A DNA stretch of 64,000 nucleotides from Balneolaceae bacterium (GCA_017640605.1 JAEPQH010000016.1:1-64000), one strand, 5' to 3'; positions 26,490 to 35,204 are shown, numbered from the stretch's first letter. Numbers and translations are program-made. Notes: generated from the sequence alone by a model not told the origin.

Positions 26490-26887
26490 ACGTCTACCCA
26501 GCTTCCGGCCGGGTTTTCGTAGTTCATAATCTGATTGAAGTAATTCTGATGCCGTTTTAAATCTCGTTGATTGTAATCAGACTGGGCGTCACTCGAGGAA
26601 TTAACGTAAGCAAAAGGATGAGCACGCTTTTGCGATAAGAAACTGAGTTCCTGAAATCCATCCGAAATAGTTTGGTGAATTTCCTGCGCAGAATTATTAA
26701 TGAAAAAGTTACCGGTTGATTTTCTTCGATCAGGCGAGAGCTCACCAATCCCGGATTTTACATTACGTTCTGCATGCTGCTTTTCTTCCACACCGCTTAC
26801 ACTACGTTTATAAACGGTACCTGAGGTTAAATAAGAAGTTCTGGAAACAGCCATTATTGAACTGCGCCCGTCATTATTGATACTCAT
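26480..26887 (-). CDS. Unknown 135-residue protein under a possible motility promoter
   Basis: Not recognised. A polar, Ser/Asn/Gln-rich protein without signal peptide or membrane segment. It has a predicted helical stretch in the middle (SAQEIHQTISDGFQELSFL) and an aromatic C-terminus (NYFNQIMNYENPAGSWVDV). Its last bases overlap the end of the convergent kinase-like gene. A sigma-28-type -10 (GCCGATAA) on the minus strand lies about 80 bases before its start, back to back with the cheY promoter, so a late motility role is possible. It is not an obvious FlgM: the size is similar, but the FlgM C-terminal helix motif is not seen. Confidence 0.55.
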   Translation of the reverse strand: MSINNDGRSSIMAVSRTSYLTSGTVYKRSVSGVEEKQHAERNVKSGIGELSPDRRKSTGNFFINNSAQEIHQTISDGFQELSFLSQKRAHPFAYVNSSSDAQSDYNQRDLKRHQNYFNQIMNYENPAGSWVDVQA

Positions 26888-26965
26888 GTGGAAAATTTTT
26901 CTGCCCGAGAGGAAATTAATTCAATCTCAAACAAACAGCTAATTAAAAACGATTAACTATCCGGG

Positions 26966-26992
26966 TTATCGGCCAAGAAATGCCAAACAAAA
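26966..26992 (-). promoter_or_regulatory. Possible sigma-28-type promoter for the 135-residue protein
   Basis: On the minus strand, TTTTGTTT, 11 bases, GCCGATAA. The -10 is a perfect FliA consensus with the right spacing; the -35 is weak (GTTT only). Confidence 0.5.
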
Positions 26993-27007
26993 AAAGATTA
27001 ATTCATC

Positions 27008-27034
27008 TTAAGGATCGGCTCAATTGCCCGATAA
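27008..27034 (+). promoter_or_regulatory. Sigma-28-type promoter for the cheY-cheX-cheA-cheR operon
   Basis: TTAAGGAT, 11 bases, CCCGATAA. TAAG and CCGATAA match the motif that recurs before other motility genes in this window. It lies 110 bases before cheY. Confidence 0.65.
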
Positions 27035-27143
27035 GTACCAAAGATTGGACTTTTTATAGACAGTACAGAAATGTGGTCCAACTAAGAAAACCCCCAAATT
27101 CTGCCTAAATAAAGGCAAAAATATTGCGACAACAGGAGATTAT

Positions 27144-27587
27144 ATGAGCAAAATCAGAGCACTTGTAGTAGACGATTCCAAGATCATGCGTAGTCAAGTA
27201 AAGAGAGCATTAGATCAGGTATCGATTGCTGAATTTGAGTACGAAGAAGCCATGGACGGTGAAGATGCACTAGAAAAGTTTAACGACGACATCGATATGT
27301 TATTTGTGGATTGGAATATGCCAAAAATGACAGGTGTTGAATTTGCGCGCGCAGTTCGCGACCAAGGCTACGACAGCATTCCTATTATTATGGTAACAGC
27401 TGAAAAGTCGATGGGTAAGGTAGATAAAGCGCTTACTGAAGGCGGGGCGGATGAGTATATCACAAAGCCGTTTACTGCGGATAAAATGAGCAAAGCAATA
27501 GCCAAATTTTTTGACGAAAGGGGAAATTTGATTTCTGATGAACCTGAAGAAGAAAAGAAAAGCTTCTTCAGTAGCATTCTTAAATAA
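27144..27587 (+). CDS. cheY: CheY-like response regulator
   Basis: A single-domain receiver of 147 residues: acidic pair Asp10-Asp11, phosphoacceptor Asp56 (MLFVDWNMP), Thr in VTAEKS, and Lys in ITKPF. It has a 15-residue acidic/basic tail (EEEKKSFFSSILK) beyond a normal CheY. First gene of an operon with cheX, cheA and cheR, so it most likely carries the phosphate signal from CheA to the flagellar switch (FliM in this window). A strong AGGAGA ribosome-binding site lies 6 bases before the ATG. A second CheY occurs at 34759, and which one drives the switch is not known. Confidence 0.92.
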   Translation: MSKIRALVVDDSKIMRSQVKRALDQVSIAEFEYEEAMDGEDALEKFNDDIDMLFVDWNMPKMTGVEFARAVRDQGYDSIPIIMVTAEKSMGKVDKALTEGGADEYITKPFTADKMSKAIAKFFDERGNLISDEPEEEKKSFFSSILK

Positions 27588-27601
27588 AAAGGGGATAAAA
27601 C

Positions 27602-28099
27602 ATGATTACAGAACAACTAAAAAAAGCAAAAGAAATACCGGTTGAGATTGTAGAGGTGGTAAAGCAATCGGTTATAAATACCTTCGAATCGATTGCAGGC
27701 GATGCTCCTTCATTTATGTTCGAAGATGAAGATAACGGCCCACTTAACGGTATTATCGGGAATATCGCAGTATTTAACCCAGAATATACCTTTTCGCTGA
27801 TGTTGGTTATTCCAAAGGATACGGCCATTAAAATATCGGAAGCCTTTTTAGGGATGGAGCTTTCAATAGAAAGTGAAGATATGGGCGATTTGGTTGCCGA
27901 GCTTTCGAACATTCTTGCCGGTGAAGTAGCTGCAAATATGGAAGCAGTGGGCTTTAGAGGGCAATCTTCGCTACCTACTGCTACCCGAGGAAGCGATTTG
28001 AGGCTCTTTATGCCAAATAAACCACCATCAGCAAAACTTAGATTTGTGGGAAGTATTGGGGATTTCATCCTGAATATGGCGCTCAGCGAATCCAATTAA
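27602..28099 (+). CDS. cheX: CheX-family CheY-P phosphatase
   Basis: CheX dephosphorylates CheY-P and so resets the chemotaxis signal. The 165-residue protein has the family's single active-site helix with the paired residues Glu100 and Asn103 (DLVAELSNILAGEVAANM). It also has the beta-rich surround (PLNGIIGNIAVF, FTFSLMLVIPKD-like). It lies 14 bases after cheY and 57 before cheA in the same operon. A second, more divergent CheX-type protein is encoded at 33218. No CheC or CheZ is visible in the window. Confidence 0.85.
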   Translation: MITEQLKKAKEIPVEIVEVVKQSVINTFESIAGDAPSFMFEDEDNGPLNGIIGNIAVFNPEYTFSLMLVIPKDTAIKISEAFLGMELSIESEDMGDLVAELSNILAGEVAANMEAVGFRGQSSLPTATRGSDLRLFMPNKPPSAKLRFVGSIGDFILNMALSESN

Positions 28100-28156
28100 C
28101 AGCTAAAACAGCTTTTTTAAAACCACTGAAGAACTCAGAAAAAGGGACAGAATCCG

Positions 28157-31100
28157 ATGAGTAACGATAATAAACATGTTGTAGACGAACTGGCTCAAAT
28201 CATTCAGCTTTTGGCGGATGTTTGGCCCAACGACCGTGAAAATGTGGCTATTGCCGGTGCAAAGTTCGAGCAAGTAATTGAGAGTTTCGACCAAAGTTTT
28301 GGTCAATCTCAAAAATTGGCGAACCTAGCATGGAAAGGCATTAAACATCTATATGAAAAAGACACTTTTTTCATGGAGGTGAAAGCCACTACTATGCAGG
28401 CGATAAACATGTTTAGAGAATACATCATTACCGACGGTGATGTACGAGTTGAGGATTTTGAAAAAGCATTCGCAGAATTAAACAAAGCTTTGGGTGGTGG
28501 AAAAGAATCGGCTGATAGCATTATTTCTGATGAAGAGCTCGAAGAGTTAGAAGCTAAACAATCGGAGAGTAAAGAAGATCCTAAGGTTGTTGCTGAATCT
28601 GAATCAAAATCAGTAGAGGAAGAAAAACCTGCAACTTTAGATGAAAAAGATATCGTAGATGAAGTGGCTGAGATTATTCAGTTACTCGCAGACGTTTGGC
28701 CCAACGACCGTGAAAATGTGGCTATTGCCGGTGCAAAGTTCGAAAAAGTGGTTAGTAGTCTGGAAAGAATATCAGGACAAATGCAGAAACTCAGTGATAT
28801 TGCTTATCAAGGAATCATTCACCTTTATCAAAAGGAAGAATATTTCCATACGGTAAAGGCTACTACCATGCAGGCCATTAATGTATTCCGAGAATTCCTA
28901 TTACCGGATGTTGATGTAAGTGTAGATGATTTTGAAAAAGCCTATGAAGGCTTGGAAAAAGCATTAGCAGGAGACGGTGAATCGGCAGACAAAGTACTTA
29001 CTGACGAAGAAATTGAGGCTTATTCGAGCAATGATTCCAAGGATTCGAAAGAACATTCGATTGAAGTTGAAGTGCCTAAAGAATCAACACTGGATGACTT
29101 AGCCACTCATTTAATAATGATGGATGATGATTCCGAGCAAGGAGACATCGAGCTGCTAGCTGCATTTATTATGAATTCCGCAGCTTCTGAAATGGATGAA
29201 GCGGCCACAGAACTGAAAAAGGCCTACACTATCGTAGAAAAAGTTCTATCCGAAGACGAACGAGAAGAAGGTTGGCTGGATACTGTTTCGTCGCACATTG
29301 AAAAAGCTACTGAGTTAATCAGCAATAAAGAATGGGAAGAATCCCAGAATGAAGATGTGCAACCAGAAGCAATTGTTGAATCAGTTTCTGAAGGTTCATT
29401 GGTAGAGACCGAAGCTACGCAAGAGGAAGAAATGAGCACAAAAGATGAGACCGAGAATCGTGCTGCTGGTGAAAAGGTATTCCTGATTCCGGATGACATC
29501 GATCTTTCGATGGTAGGCGAGTTTATTACGGAGTGCAGCGAATTGATTGACGCTGCAGAAAGCGCGTTACTCGACTTGGAAGATCGCCCGGATGATAACG
29601 AATTAGTAAACACTGTATTCCGGGCATTCCATACCATAAAGGGAACTTCCGCATTTATGGGACTCGATCCTATCACAGAATTTACTCATCACGTAGAAAC
29701 GGTATTAAGCATTGTGCGCGATGGAGATTTGCCCTTCGATCGCGCTTGTGCAGATATCAATTTTGAATCTATCGATATCATCAAAAAACTGCTTGGAACC
29801 GTTGAGCATTGTAACGGTGGAGATCCTTTACCGGTACCGGTTAACTATCGCAGTATGATGAATGTTCTTATTGATGTTGCGGATAATAAAGTAGCTCCGG
29901 CCGATGCTCTTGCGAAAGAAAAAGGTGCCGTTCGTCCGATTGAAAGCGAAGAAGATATGGCGTCCGTTACGGATGAAGACACACTTTTAGATGCACCTTC
30001 AAACACTTCGATACAAGGAGCCAAAACCGATAACGATTCTTCCAACGATCAACCCAATAACACGCAGAAAAACGATTCTGAAAGTTCAGTTCGTGTAAGT
30101 GTAAATCGATTGGATAGATTGATTGACATGGTGGGTGAGCTCGTTATTGCTCATTCTGTAGTAGCTCAGGATCCGAATATTTCAAAAGATTCCGAATTAC
30201 AGAAAAAGGTAAATCATGCCACAAAAATTCTGCGTGAACTACAAGACACCAGTTTAACGCTTCGTATGGTTCCGCTAAAAGCAACCTTCCATAAAATGAA
30301 TCGCCTCGTGCGAGATTTATCAAGAAAGGCAGGGAAGCAAGTTAAGTTTAACACCGTTGGTGAAGACACAGAAATCGACCGGAATATGGTGGATATCATC
30401 AACGAGCCACTTATTCACATGCTGCGGAATTCACTCGATCATGGTATTGAAACCAAAGAGCAACGCGCACAAACCAACAAACCGGCTGTTGCCACGGTTA
30501 CTTTACGTGCCTATCAGGAAGGTGGAAAAGTGGTGTTGCAAATTCAGGATGATGGTCGCGGAATTAATAAAGAAGTGATCTTAAAGAAAGCAATCGAGAA
30601 AGGATTGATCGATCCAGACAAAAAGCTTTCTGACTCAGAAATCTATGGATTGATTTTCTTACCGGGATTCTCATCCGCAGAAAAAGTTACCGATTTATCC
30701 GGTAGAGGCGTGGGAATGGATGTTGTTCGCAGATCCATCGAGCAGCTTCAAGGTAAAGTAGAAGTTACTTCCGAACTTGGCGTTGGAACAACCATCACCA
30801 TAGAACTGCCATTTACTCTAGCCATTACTGATGGTATGTTAATTAGAGTTGGGGAAGAGCGATTTATCGTACCAACCATCAACATAGACATGACATTCAG
30901 AGCAAATCCGGAAGACCTTTTCACAGTGTTAGGTGAAAACGAACAAGTTTCCTTCCGTGGAAAATCGGTGCCGGTTATCAGGCTCCATCGATTGTTCGAA
31001 ATCGACGGCGGCATCGAAGATATAATGTTGGGCACGTTACTAGTGATCAAGAATAACAACGACCGGTTTGCACTTCTTGTGGATGAAGTTATTGGACAAC

Positions 31101-31219
31101 AACAACTGGTTGGAAAGTCCATCAACATGTTAGCACCAACGCAGCATATTTCCGGCGGTGCAATTCTTGGTGATGGCCGAGTGGGACTAATCCTAGACAC
31201 TGCCGCACTTACCGCTTAA
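28157..31219 (+). CDS. cheA: Chemotaxis histidine kinase CheA with duplicated N-terminal domain
   Basis: CheA phosphorylates itself under receptor control and passes phosphate to CheY and CheB. At 1,020 residues it is long for the family. Residues 5-135 and 163-293 are two copies of a helical domain not found in standard CheA (ADVWPNDRENVAIAGAKFE in both). An acidic linker and another helical stretch follow (315-400). The HPt domain has His492 (FRAFHTIKGTSAFMG). Then come the dimerisation domain (about 640), the HATPase (NEPLIHMLRNSLDHGIE, GRGVGMDVVRRSIE) and the CheW-like domain (about 885-1020). No clear CheY-binding P2 domain is seen. It is cotranscribed with cheX and cheR. Confidence 0.95.
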   Translation: MSNDNKHVVDELAQIIQLLADVWPNDRENVAIAGAKFEQVIESFDQSFGQSQKLANLAWKGIKHLYEKDTFFMEVKATTMQAINMFREYIITDGDVRVEDFEKAFAELNKALGGGKESADSIISDEELEELEAKQSESKEDPKVVAESESKSVEEEKPATLDEKDIVDEVAEIIQLLADVWPNDRENVAIAGAKFEKVVSSLERISGQMQKLSDIAYQGIIHLYQKEEYFHTVKATTMQAINVFREFLLPDVDVSVDDFEKAYEGLEKALAGDGESADKVLTDEEIEAYSSNDSKDSKEHSIEVEVPKESTLDDLATHLIMMDDDSEQGDIELLAAFIMNSAASEMDEAATELKKAYTIVEKVLSEDEREEGWLDTVSSHIEKATELISNKEWEESQNEDVQPEAIVESVSEGSLVETEATQEEEMSTKDETENRAAGEKVFLIPDDIDLSMVGEFITECSELIDAAESALLDLEDRPDDNELVNTVFRAFHTIKGTSAFMGLDPITEFTHHVETVLSIVRDGDLPFDRACADINFESIDIIKKLLGTVEHCNGGDPLPVPVNYRSMMNVLIDVADNKVAPADALAKEKGAVRPIESEEDMASVTDEDTLLDAPSNTSIQGAKTDNDSSNDQPNNTQKNDSESSVRVSVNRLDRLIDMVGELVIAHSVVAQDPNISKDSELQKKVNHATKILRELQDTSLTLRMVPLKATFHKMNRLVRDLSRKAGKQVKFNTVGEDTEIDRNMVDIINEPLIHMLRNSLDHGIETKEQRAQTNKPAVATVTLRAYQEGGKVVLQIQDDGRGINKEVILKKAIEKGLIDPDKKLSDSEIYGLIFLPGFSSAEKVTDLSGRGVGMDVVRRSIEQLQGKVEVTSELGVGTTITIELPFTLAITDGMLIRVGEERFIVPTINIDMTFRANPEDLFTVLGENEQVSFRGKSVPVIRLHRLFEIDGGIEDIMLGTLLVIKNNNDRFALLVDEVIGQQQLVGKSINMLAPTQHISGGAILGDGRVGLILDTAALTA
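28220..28743 (+). repeat. 50-bp identical segments within the cheA domain duplication
   Basis: Bases 28220-28269 and 28694-28743 are identical over 50 bp, encoding the same residues in each N-terminal domain copy. Flanking parts of the two copies are far more diverged. This suggests gene conversion or strong constraint. Confidence 0.85.
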
Positions 31220-31244
31220 TTCAAAAAGCCAGAAGGGAATTCGT

Positions 31245-32075
31245 ATGAGCTTATTAACAGCACAACCAAGCGCAAAAGGAGCAACATTGCAAAATGCTGA
31301 TTTCCAGAAGGTGCGCCGAATCATTTTTGACTATTGTGGCATTTCCATCAACGAGGGAAAGGAAGCACTGGTGCAAAGCAGGTTGGCTAAACGTATGCGT
31401 TTATTGGGGATATCTTCCTTCAGCGATTATCTGGAAATCATCGAATCCGAGCGGCCAAACGGAGAATTTCTTTCTTTTGTTGATGTGTTAACCACTAACA
31501 AAACATCGTTTTATCGAGAAAATAAGCACTTCGAGTTTATTGAAAAGCACATCTATCCAACCTTAAATGGCAGATCGGTAAAGTGGTGGTCGGCGGGTTG
31601 TTCATCCGGTGAAGAGCCTATTACGTTGGCCATGAATTTGCTGGAAGCCGGAAGTAATGTAAATGCTCGTTCAGTAAAAATTTTAGCTACCGATATTTCC
31701 AGAGATGTATTACAGATTGCAAAATCAGGTGTGTATGCACAACATAAAGTAGGTGATATTCCCGGAAACTATTTAGGAAAATATTTCACGCATTTACCGG
31801 ATGGTTCTTACAAAGTAAAAGACGAAGTAAGCAGGATGATTACCTATGGAAGATTAAACCTGAATGATCGTTGGCCGCTAAAAGGGGATTTTCAGTTCAT
31901 TATGTGCAGGAATGTAATGATCTATTTTAATCGGGCAACACAGGAAAAACTCATCACAAAATTCAGAGACTTACTTGAGCCAAATGGCTACGTATTTCTT
32001 GGCCATTCGGAAAGTATGAATGCTCCTGCACTGGGATTTAAAAATGTGGCACCGGCCGTATATCAAAAAATTTAA
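31245..32075 (+). CDS. cheR: Chemoreceptor methyltransferase CheR
   Basis: CheR adds methyl groups from S-adenosylmethionine to receptor glutamates for adaptation. The 276-residue protein has the N-terminal helical domain (about 15-80, QSRLAKRMR) and the Rossmann methyltransferase domain. Its SAM-binding signature is WWSAGCSSGEEPITLAM; further motifs are ILATDIS, FIMCRNVMIYF and GYVFLGHSES. It is the last gene of the operon, 25 bases after cheA, and is followed by a terminator. Two receptors here end in DFSEF, a possible docking tail for this enzyme. Confidence 0.95.
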   Translation: MSLLTAQPSAKGATLQNADFQKVRRIIFDYCGISINEGKEALVQSRLAKRMRLLGISSFSDYLEIIESERPNGEFLSFVDVLTTNKTSFYRENKHFEFIEKHIYPTLNGRSVKWWSAGCSSGEEPITLAMNLLEAGSNVNARSVKILATDISRDVLQIAKSGVYAQHKVGDIPGNYLGKYFTHLPDGSYKVKDEVSRMITYGRLNLNDRWPLKGDFQFIMCRNVMIYFNRATQEKLITKFRDLLEPNGYVFLGHSESMNAPALGFKNVAPAVYQKI

Positions 32076-32103
32076 CGTTTAGTTGAAGTAATAGTTAGTT
32101 GTA

Positions 32104-32130
32104 AGCACTCCATTCCGGAGTGCTTTTTTT
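32104..32130 (+). terminator. Terminator after cheR
   Basis: AGCACTCC-ATTCC-GGAGTGCT followed by TTTTTTTG, 28 bases after the cheR stop. A strong Rho-independent signal. Confidence 0.92.
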
Positions 32131-32274
32131 GTTTTATTGATGAGGATGTTGAAATACTCATCAATAATCCAATTTCTGTCATGCTTCGAATAAAGGTGAA
32201 TCCCGAACTTCATTTGAGGCTACTACTTCTGTTTCAAATCAGCCGCGAGCGCTTAATTCAGAATTGTAAACGCT

Positions 32275-32301
32275 TAAGAAGATGCACTCCGTTACCGATA
32301 A
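32275..32301 (+). promoter_or_regulatory. Sigma-28-type promoter for the cheD operon
   Basis: TAAGAAGA, 11 bases, ACCGATAA, about 100 bases before cheD. One mismatch to the FliA -10. The rest of the 324-base gap holds the cheR terminator and nothing else recognised. Confidence 0.6.
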
Positions 32302-32399
32302 AATGGATTAAGCTCCCTTAATAAAAATTGTTTAGTACATCGATTTTGGAGTTGTCACGAAAAGAAAAAGTGGGCTAACAGATAATAAGGTAAGATTGA

Positions 32400-32939
32400 A
32401 TGAAAAAAGTTGTAGGCGTAAGCGATTTAAAGGTATCGAATAATCAGAACGATGTGATTATTACTCACGCACTTGGGAGCTGCTTAGGAATTACCGCTTT
32501 CGATAAAATCGCAGGCGTGGGTGGCATGGTGCATGTGATGTTACCCCTTTCAAAATCAGATCCGGCTAAAGCTGCGGCCAAACCTGAAATGTATGTGGAT
32601 ACGGGCTTTGCTTTACTGTTAAAAGAAATTTTCGCTCTAGGGGCCACCAAGAAAAATCTCGAGATAAATGTGGCTGGCGGTGCAAGTATGAAGCAAAATG
32701 CCGGTGAAGACTACTTTAAAATCGGCCAACGCAATTTTACCACTTTTCGAAAACTCCTCTGGAAAAACGGCTTTATGATAGCGAATCAGGAAGTAGGTGG
32801 ATCTATTTCCAGAACGATGGAGCTTGAAATGAATACAGGACTAGTTACCATCAACAAAGTTCCCCTTAATTCACCACAAAGAAATCTACGAACGGGAGTA
32901 ACGCCCGATCTAAGTTTCGCAGCTGCACGGGTAGGATAA
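32400..32939 (+). CDS. cheD: Chemoreceptor glutamine deamidase CheD
   Basis: CheD deamidates receptor glutamines and in several bacteria also binds CheC/CheX-type phosphatases. The 179-residue protein keeps the catalytic Cys28 (HALGSCLGITAFD) and His45 (GGMVHVMLP). The length is slightly over the usual 155-165 because of a C-terminal extension. It starts an operon with two very small genes, a CheX-like gene, cheB and a second cheY. This neighbourhood fits CheD working in adaptation. Confidence 0.93.
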   Translation: MKKVVGVSDLKVSNNQNDVIITHALGSCLGITAFDKIAGVGGMVHVMLPLSKSDPAKAAAKPEMYVDTGFALLLKEIFALGATKKNLEINVAGGASMKQNAGEDYFKIGQRNFTTFRKLLWKNGFMIANQEVGGSISRTMELEMNTGLVTINKVPLNSPQRNLRTGVTPDLSFAAARVG

Positions 32940-32949
32940 CGGAGTAAGT

Positions 32950-33144
32950 ATGGAAAACGATTTCAGACCCCATTTAGAGCAAATATCCTACGAACAAGCA
33001 CTGGAAGAATTCGAGGCTCAAAAAAGACATATGGTTTTGATTTCTTTGATGTCTGCTTACCAACAAGTCGAAAAGGATCGAATCAAAATACCTGGATGCT
33101 CAACAAAATCAACAAAAAATAAAAAAGAAAGCCTTAAGTGTTAA
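32950..33144 (+). CDS. Small 64-residue protein in the chemotaxis operon
   Basis: Not recognised. It has an acidic N-terminal half with a likely helix (SYEQALEEFEAQKRHMVLISLMSAYQ, residues 13-38) and a basic, lysine-rich tail ending KKESLKC. A GGAGTAAGT ribosome-binding site precedes the ATG, 10 bases after the cheD stop. Its stop overlaps the ATG of the next tiny frame (TAATG). Tight placement argues that it is real. A small adaptor or CheD/CheX partner is a guess only. Confidence 0.55.
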   Translation: MENDFRPHLEQISYEQALEEFEAQKRHMVLISLMSAYQQVEKDRIKIPGCSTKSTKNKKESLKC

Positions 33145-33221
33145 TGTTTAATAACGATAAGAATAATACACCAGTTTTACTTAAGGCTGAGTTTCATCCT
33201 TCAATTATCACAGAACAATGA
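33144..33221 (+). CDS. Possible 25-residue peptide coupled to the CheX-like gene
   Basis: A 25-codon frame (MFNNDKNNTPVLLKAEFH, continuing to IITEQ). It overlaps the preceding stop by one base and the following CheX-like start by four (ATGA). The double overlap suggests translational coupling, either as a real microprotein or as a leader. No ribosome-binding site of its own is visible. Confidence 0.35.
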   Translation: MFNNDKNNTPVLLKAEFHPSIITEQ

Positions 33222-33685
33222 ATACAACTACATACACCGAAAACGTACACGATATTGCACTGAACACCTTTGAAGTTACCTGCTTTATGTTTCCGATGGA
33301 TGAATGGGAAATTGAAGAAGATGAATTAGAGTATCCGGATGGTCACACGCGTGCAATTGTTGGCTTCGATGGAGCTGCTAAAGGTGGAATGGTAATCAAC
33401 CCTAATGAAGCTCTTTTAACAGCTATTGCTGCAAATATGCTGGGCATTGACGAACCAAGCCAAGAAGAAAAAGAAGGTGCGTTGTGTGAGATCGCAAATA
33501 TAATTTGCGGAAATACGGTGCCATTATTTGCGAAGGACGATAAAATCTGTGTAATCAAGCCACCAAGAATTGCTGCGATTGATGAAAATGCAGATGCCCT
33601 TTTTATGGGGATGTTCAATGAAAAAGTAAATGTATTACTTGATGAGGGAATCGTTGAAATTTCAATTTACGTGGAGCAAGACTGA
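33218..33685 (+). CDS. CheX-like chemotaxis phosphatase, second copy
   Basis: A 155-residue relative of CheX. The active-site helix has Glu91 and Asn94 (EEKEGALCEIANIICGNTVP), and a beta-strand surround (GFDGAAKGGMVINPNEALL) precedes it. It would dephosphorylate a CheY-type regulator. Sequence similarity to the first CheX (27602) is low outside the motif, so the two may serve different regulators. The last base of its stop is the first base of the cheB start (TGATG), a sign of translational coupling. Confidence 0.75.
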   Translation: MNTTTYTENVHDIALNTFEVTCFMFPMDEWEIEEDELEYPDGHTRAIVGFDGAAKGGMVINPNEALLTAIAANMLGIDEPSQEEKEGALCEIANIICGNTVPLFAKDDKICVIKPPRIAAIDENADALFMGMFNEKVNVLLDEGIVEISIYVEQD

Positions 33686-34746
33686 TGATTAAAGTATTGG
33701 TAGTGGACGATTCTGCACTCGTTCGCAAATTGCTTACCGAAGAACTCAACAAACAGCACGACATTGAAGTGATCGGGACAGCGATGAATCCGTATGTAGC
33801 CCGTGATAAAATTGTGAAGCTGAATCCAGACGTAATTACGCTGGATCTGGAAATGCCACGCATGGATGGGCTTTCGTTTCTTTCGAAATTGATGAAGCAT
33901 AAACCAATGCCCGTGGTTGTAGTAAGTTCACTAACCCCAAAAAACAGTAGAAATGCATTAACGGCGCTAAACCTTGGGGCTGTAGAAGTATTGTGCAAAC
34001 CCGGTTCGGCGTATTCCACTCAGAATATTACCCAGGATATTGTACGCGCAGTTAGAACGGCATCATTAGCAAAATTCCATAACGGATTGCCGGCGGCTAA
34101 TCGCGCAATACCAAAGCCAACATTAGCAACAAAGGAATCTTCCCTTGTACATACTACTAATAAGTTGGTAGCCATTGGATCATCTACCGGAGGAACACGA
34201 GCATTAAATGATATTTTGCCTGCTCTTCCACCAAGTATGCCAGGCATTGTAGTAGTACAACACATGCCACCGGTATTTACCAAAAGTTTTGCCGATCGCT
34301 TAAATGAGTTATGCGCTTTACAGGTAAAAGAGGCGGAAGATGGCGAGCATATTCGTCCGGGTTGTGTATTTATAGCTCCGGGAAATTATCACATGTTGGT
34401 CGAGAAAAATGGTGCACGGTATTATGTAAAATTAAAACAAGGTCCACCGGTACATCATCAACGTCCGGCGGTGGATGTGTTGTTTAATTCGGTAGCAAAT
34501 TCTGCGGGCTTAAATGCAATGGGCGTTATTCTTACCGGAATGGGCGCAGATGGCGCAAAAGGACTGATGAATATGAAAAATAAAGGATCATACACAATCG
34601 GGCAGGATGAACAATCGAGTGTTGTGTATGGTATGCCACGCGAGGCGTACAATATCGGTGCAGTAACCGATCAACTACCACTGGATAAGATTCCAGAGGC
34701 TATTGTAAATCACATGAACAAAAAAGTTTTAGAACCACACATTTAA
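33685..34746 (+). CDS. cheB: Protein-glutamate methylesterase CheB
   Basis: CheB removes methyl groups from receptors when phosphorylated by CheA. The receiver domain (1-125) has Asp54 (ITLDLEMPRMDG) and Lys105. A linker leads to the esterase domain (about 155-350) with the catalytic triad Ser167 (AIGSSTGG), His193 (VVQHMPP) and Asp289 (GMGADGAKG). The length of 353 residues is normal. It is coupled to the upstream CheX-like gene and 12 bases from the next cheY. Confidence 0.96.
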   Translation: MIKVLVVDDSALVRKLLTEELNKQHDIEVIGTAMNPYVARDKIVKLNPDVITLDLEMPRMDGLSFLSKLMKHKPMPVVVVSSLTPKNSRNALTALNLGAVEVLCKPGSAYSTQNITQDIVRAVRTASLAKFHNGLPAANRAIPKPTLATKESSLVHTTNKLVAIGSSTGGTRALNDILPALPPSMPGIVVVQHMPPVFTKSFADRLNELCALQVKEAEDGEHIRPGCVFIAPGNYHMLVEKNGARYYVKLKQGPPVHHQRPAVDVLFNSVANSAGLNAMGVILTGMGADGAKGLMNMKNKGSYTIGQDEQSSVVYGMPREAYNIGAVTDQLPLDKIPEAIVNHMNKKVLEPHI

Positions 34747-34758
34747 ACGGAAAAGAAA

Positions 34759-35145
34759 ATGGCAATAAATATTTTAGTTGTGGATGATAGCGCCGTGATG
34801 CGCAGTATGATTAAAAAGACCATTCTGAATAGTGGTGTAGAGGTTGAACAAATTTATGAAGCCGGAAATGGGCAGGAAGGTTTAGATGTGCTGGCCAAAG
34901 AGTGGCTGGATATTCTTTTTATTGATGTGAATATGCCCGTGATGGACGGTATGGAAATGCTGGAACGTGTTCGAACTAATCCCGAATATGTAGATTTACC
35001 CATATTAATTGTATCAACAGAAAGTAATCCCGAGCGAATTCAAATAATTCAGAAAATGAATGCCGGATTTGTTCATAAACCATTTACCCCCGAAGTGCTA
35101 AGAGAACGTATTCTTGAAGCTTTAGGAGTGCTAGAAAGCCAGTAA
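34759..35145 (+). CDS. cheY: Second CheY-type response regulator
   Basis: A minimal 128-residue receiver: Asp9-Asp10, phosphoacceptor Asp56 (ILFIDVNMPVMDGME), VSTES (Ser in the Thr position) and HKPFTPEVL. It differs clearly from the CheY at 27144, which is longer and has a charged tail. It is the last gene of the cheD-cheX-cheB operon and is followed by a strong terminator. It may serve as the switch-binding regulator or as a phosphate sink. Confidence 0.9.
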   Translation: MAINILVVDDSAVMRSMIKKTILNSGVEVEQIYEAGNGQEGLDVLAKEWLDILFIDVNMPVMDGMEMLERVRTNPEYVDLPILIVSTESNPERIQIIQKMNAGFVHKPFTPEVLRERILEALGVLESQ

Positions 35146-35178
35146 GGCATATTGTACATATTGATTAGCTTTTAACTG

Positions 35179-35204
35179 CCCCGCAATAACTTGCGGGGTT
35201 TTTT
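35179..35204 (+). terminator. Terminator after the second cheY
   Basis: CCCCGCAA-TAAC-TTGCGGGG followed by TTTTTT. Confidence 0.93.

Noticed and set aside
26480..26887. FlgM anti-sigma factor
   Set aside because: Size and promoter fit loosely, but the C-terminal FlgM helix pattern is not recognisable.
29224..29676. Minus-strand 150-codon frame inside cheA, and similar serine-rich frames opposite the receptor genes
   Set aside because: These are antisense shadows of coding regions rich in acidic and alanine codons; none has a start signal or a recognisable domain.
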